Shown here: in pieces, positions 13,422-14,438 of the stretch
Position numbering within the stretch: the first letter of the stretch is position 1
Layout: each line of letters begins with the position of its first letter
DNA from: Gammaproteobacteria bacterium
Lineage (GTDB): Bacteria; Pseudomonadota; Gammaproteobacteria; S012-40
NCBI GenBank assembly: GCA_015491615.1
Contig: WFVN01000099.1
Location: 1 to 14,438, forward strand
Direction of reading: 5' to 3'
Length of the DNA stretch: 14,438 bases
Made by a program: the position numbers and the translations under genes
Notes under the pieces: generated by a model
Told to the model about the DNA's origin: nothing
Database searches by the model: none
The model's input: only the letters and a program-made list of their open reading frames with translations

Positions 13422-14438
13422 ACACCCGCCGACGCGCCGCCAACGCCGGCCCCGCCGACGTGGCCCGGCCGCAGCCCGAGCTGATAGTGTGGGAGGCCCT
13501 CAACATCGCCCACGACCGGGCCCTGGCCGCGGACGAATCGGTCTTCGTCCTGGGGGAGGACGTGGGCCTGTACGGGGGCAGCTACCGGGTCACCCAGGGG
13601 CTGTTCGCCAAATACGGCGAATGGCGGGTGCGCGACACCCCCATCTCCGAGAACAGCTTCACCGGCCTGGGAGTGGGCGCGGCCCTGGTGGGCGGGCGGC
13701 CCATCGTCGAGATCATGACCGTCAACTTCGCCCTCCTGGCTCTGGACGCCATCATCAACATGGCCGCCAAGCTGCGTTACATGTCCGGCGGCCAGTTCCG
13801 CGTGCCCCTGGTGGTGCGCATGCCCGGCGGGGTGGCCAAGCAGCTCGCCGCCCAGCACTCCCAGCGCCTGGAACACACCCTCATGAACGTCCCCGGCCTG
13901 CGCATCGTCTGCCCGGCCACCCCCCAGGACGCCTACTGGCAGCTCCTCCAGGCGGTGCGCGAGGACGACCCCATCATTTTCCTGGAGCATGAGCTGCTGT
14001 ACTTCCACAAGGGCCCCTTCGACGCCGACGCCGCGGCCCCGCCTCTGCACGCCGCGAGCGTGCGCCGCAAAGGCAAGGACCTCACCCTCATCGCCTGGCA
14101 CCGCATGGTGGAGGTGAGCCTGGCGGCGGCCGAGACCCTGGCCAAGGACCACGGCCTGCAGGCGGAGGTCATCGACCTACGCGGCCTGCGACCGCTGGAC
14201 ATGCCCACCCTCCAGGCCTCCCTGGCCAAGACCCACCGTGCCCTGGTGGTGGAGGAGGACTGCCGCTTCGCCGGCGCCGGGGCGGAGATCTGCGCCGAAC
14301 TCTCCGAGCGCAGCTTCTTCGATCTGGACGCCCCCATCGGCCGGGTCACCGGGGCGGACGTGCCCACCCCCTACAACGCCGAGCTGGAGGCCGCCTCCAT
14401 CCCCCGCCCGGAGAACGTGGTCGAAGCCGCCCTCGCCC
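13418..14438 (+). CDS. pdhB: Pyruvate dehydrogenase E1 component, beta subunit (3' end beyond window)
   Basis: The ATG at 13418 overlaps the pdhA TGA, and the frame is open through 340 codons to the window edge. The family's usual length is about 325-340, so only a short C-terminal part is missing. Residues 1-20 are an Arg/Ala/Pro-rich extension; the conserved fold starts at LIVWEALNIAHDRALA. Motifs include FVLGEDVGLYGGSY (43-56), DTPISENSFTG with E78 as the likely thiamine diphosphate-activating glutamate, MAAKLRYMSGGQFRVPLVVR, AAQHSQRLE, PIIFLEHELLY and VIDLRGLRPLD. It forms the alpha2beta2 E1 with pdhA. An E2 acyltransferase gene probably follows outside the window, which would settle whether this is pyruvate, acetoin or branched-chain dehydrogenase. 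Confidence 0.92.
   Translation, partial: MNTRRRAANAGPADVARPQPELIVWEALNIAHDRALAADESVFVLGEDVGLYGGSYRVTQGLFAKYGEWRVRDTPISENSFTGLGVGAALVGGRPIVEIMTVNFALLALDAIINMAAKLRYMSGGQFRVPLVVRMPGGVAKQLAAQHSQRLEHTLMNVPGLRIVCPATPQDAYWQLLQAVREDDPIIFLEHELLYFHKGPFDADAAAPPLHAASVRRKGKDLTLIAWHRMVEVSLAAAETLAKDHGLQAEVIDLRGLRPLDMPTLQASLAKTHRALVVEEDCRFAGAGAEICAELSERSFFDLDAPIGRVTGADVPTPYNAELEAASIPRPENVVEAALA

Noticed and set aside
13403..14152. A 249-codon minus-strand open frame opposite pdhB
   Set aside because: Antisense shadow of the E1 beta gene, which has all family motifs in the plus frame.

Overview
This is a GC-rich bacterial window whose gene set (RND efflux, MerR regulator, two-subunit pyruvate dehydrogenase E1, BtuR, DUF4382/DUF5666 lipoprotein) fits a proteobacterium, probably gamma or beta. 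Genus cannot be set from the sequence alone. No rRNA, tRNA, CRISPR array, insertion sequence, integrase or att site was seen.

Left part (1-7868, all minus strand): a copper/silver efflux locus. In transcription order it holds a Cys-rich secreted small protein (7551-7868), a 42-residue membrane protein (7144-7272), a MerR-family regulator (6703-7134), a TolC-type outer membrane protein (cusC, 5453-6718), a periplasmic adaptor (cusB, 3964-5466), the RND pump (cusA, 692-3967) and a His/Met-rich secreted protein (225-671). The genes from 7272 to 225 overlap or lie within about 20 bases of each other, so they read as one operon ending in a strong terminator (161-194). CusA keeps the three methionines of the E. 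coli CusA Cu(I)/Ag(I) site. CusB carries a recently duplicated metal-binding module and a Met/Asp-rich tail. A further minus-strand gene for a secreted protein begins at 83 and leaves the window.

Middle (8067-9767, plus): a lipoprotein with a DUF4382-like domain, three DUF5666-like repeats and a 90-residue Asp/His-rich tail. It is divergent from the Cys-rich gene. The 198-base gap holds back-to-back sigma-70-like promoters and three copies of a CGTCAAG motif. A clear terminator follows the gene.

Right-middle (9815-12309, minus): an MgtC/SapB-DUF4010 membrane protein, a truncated hemoglobin and a BtuR-type corrinoid adenosyltransferase, in transcription order. The first two are 27 bases apart; btuR follows after a 104-base gap with a weak hairpin.

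Right edge (12444-14438, plus): pdhA and pdhB, the alpha and beta subunits of an E1 component (pyruvate dehydrogenase or a close relative), overlapping by ATGA. pdhB stays open to the window edge; an E2 gene is expected beyond it.

Most of the window is recognisable biology. The points most worth a second look are the duplicated CusB module, the unusual cysteine set of the MerR regulator beside a Cu/Ag-type pump, the 42-residue protein at the head of the operon, the Asp/His-tailed lipoprotein with its shared promoter region, and the terminator-like hairpin before the MgtC gene.
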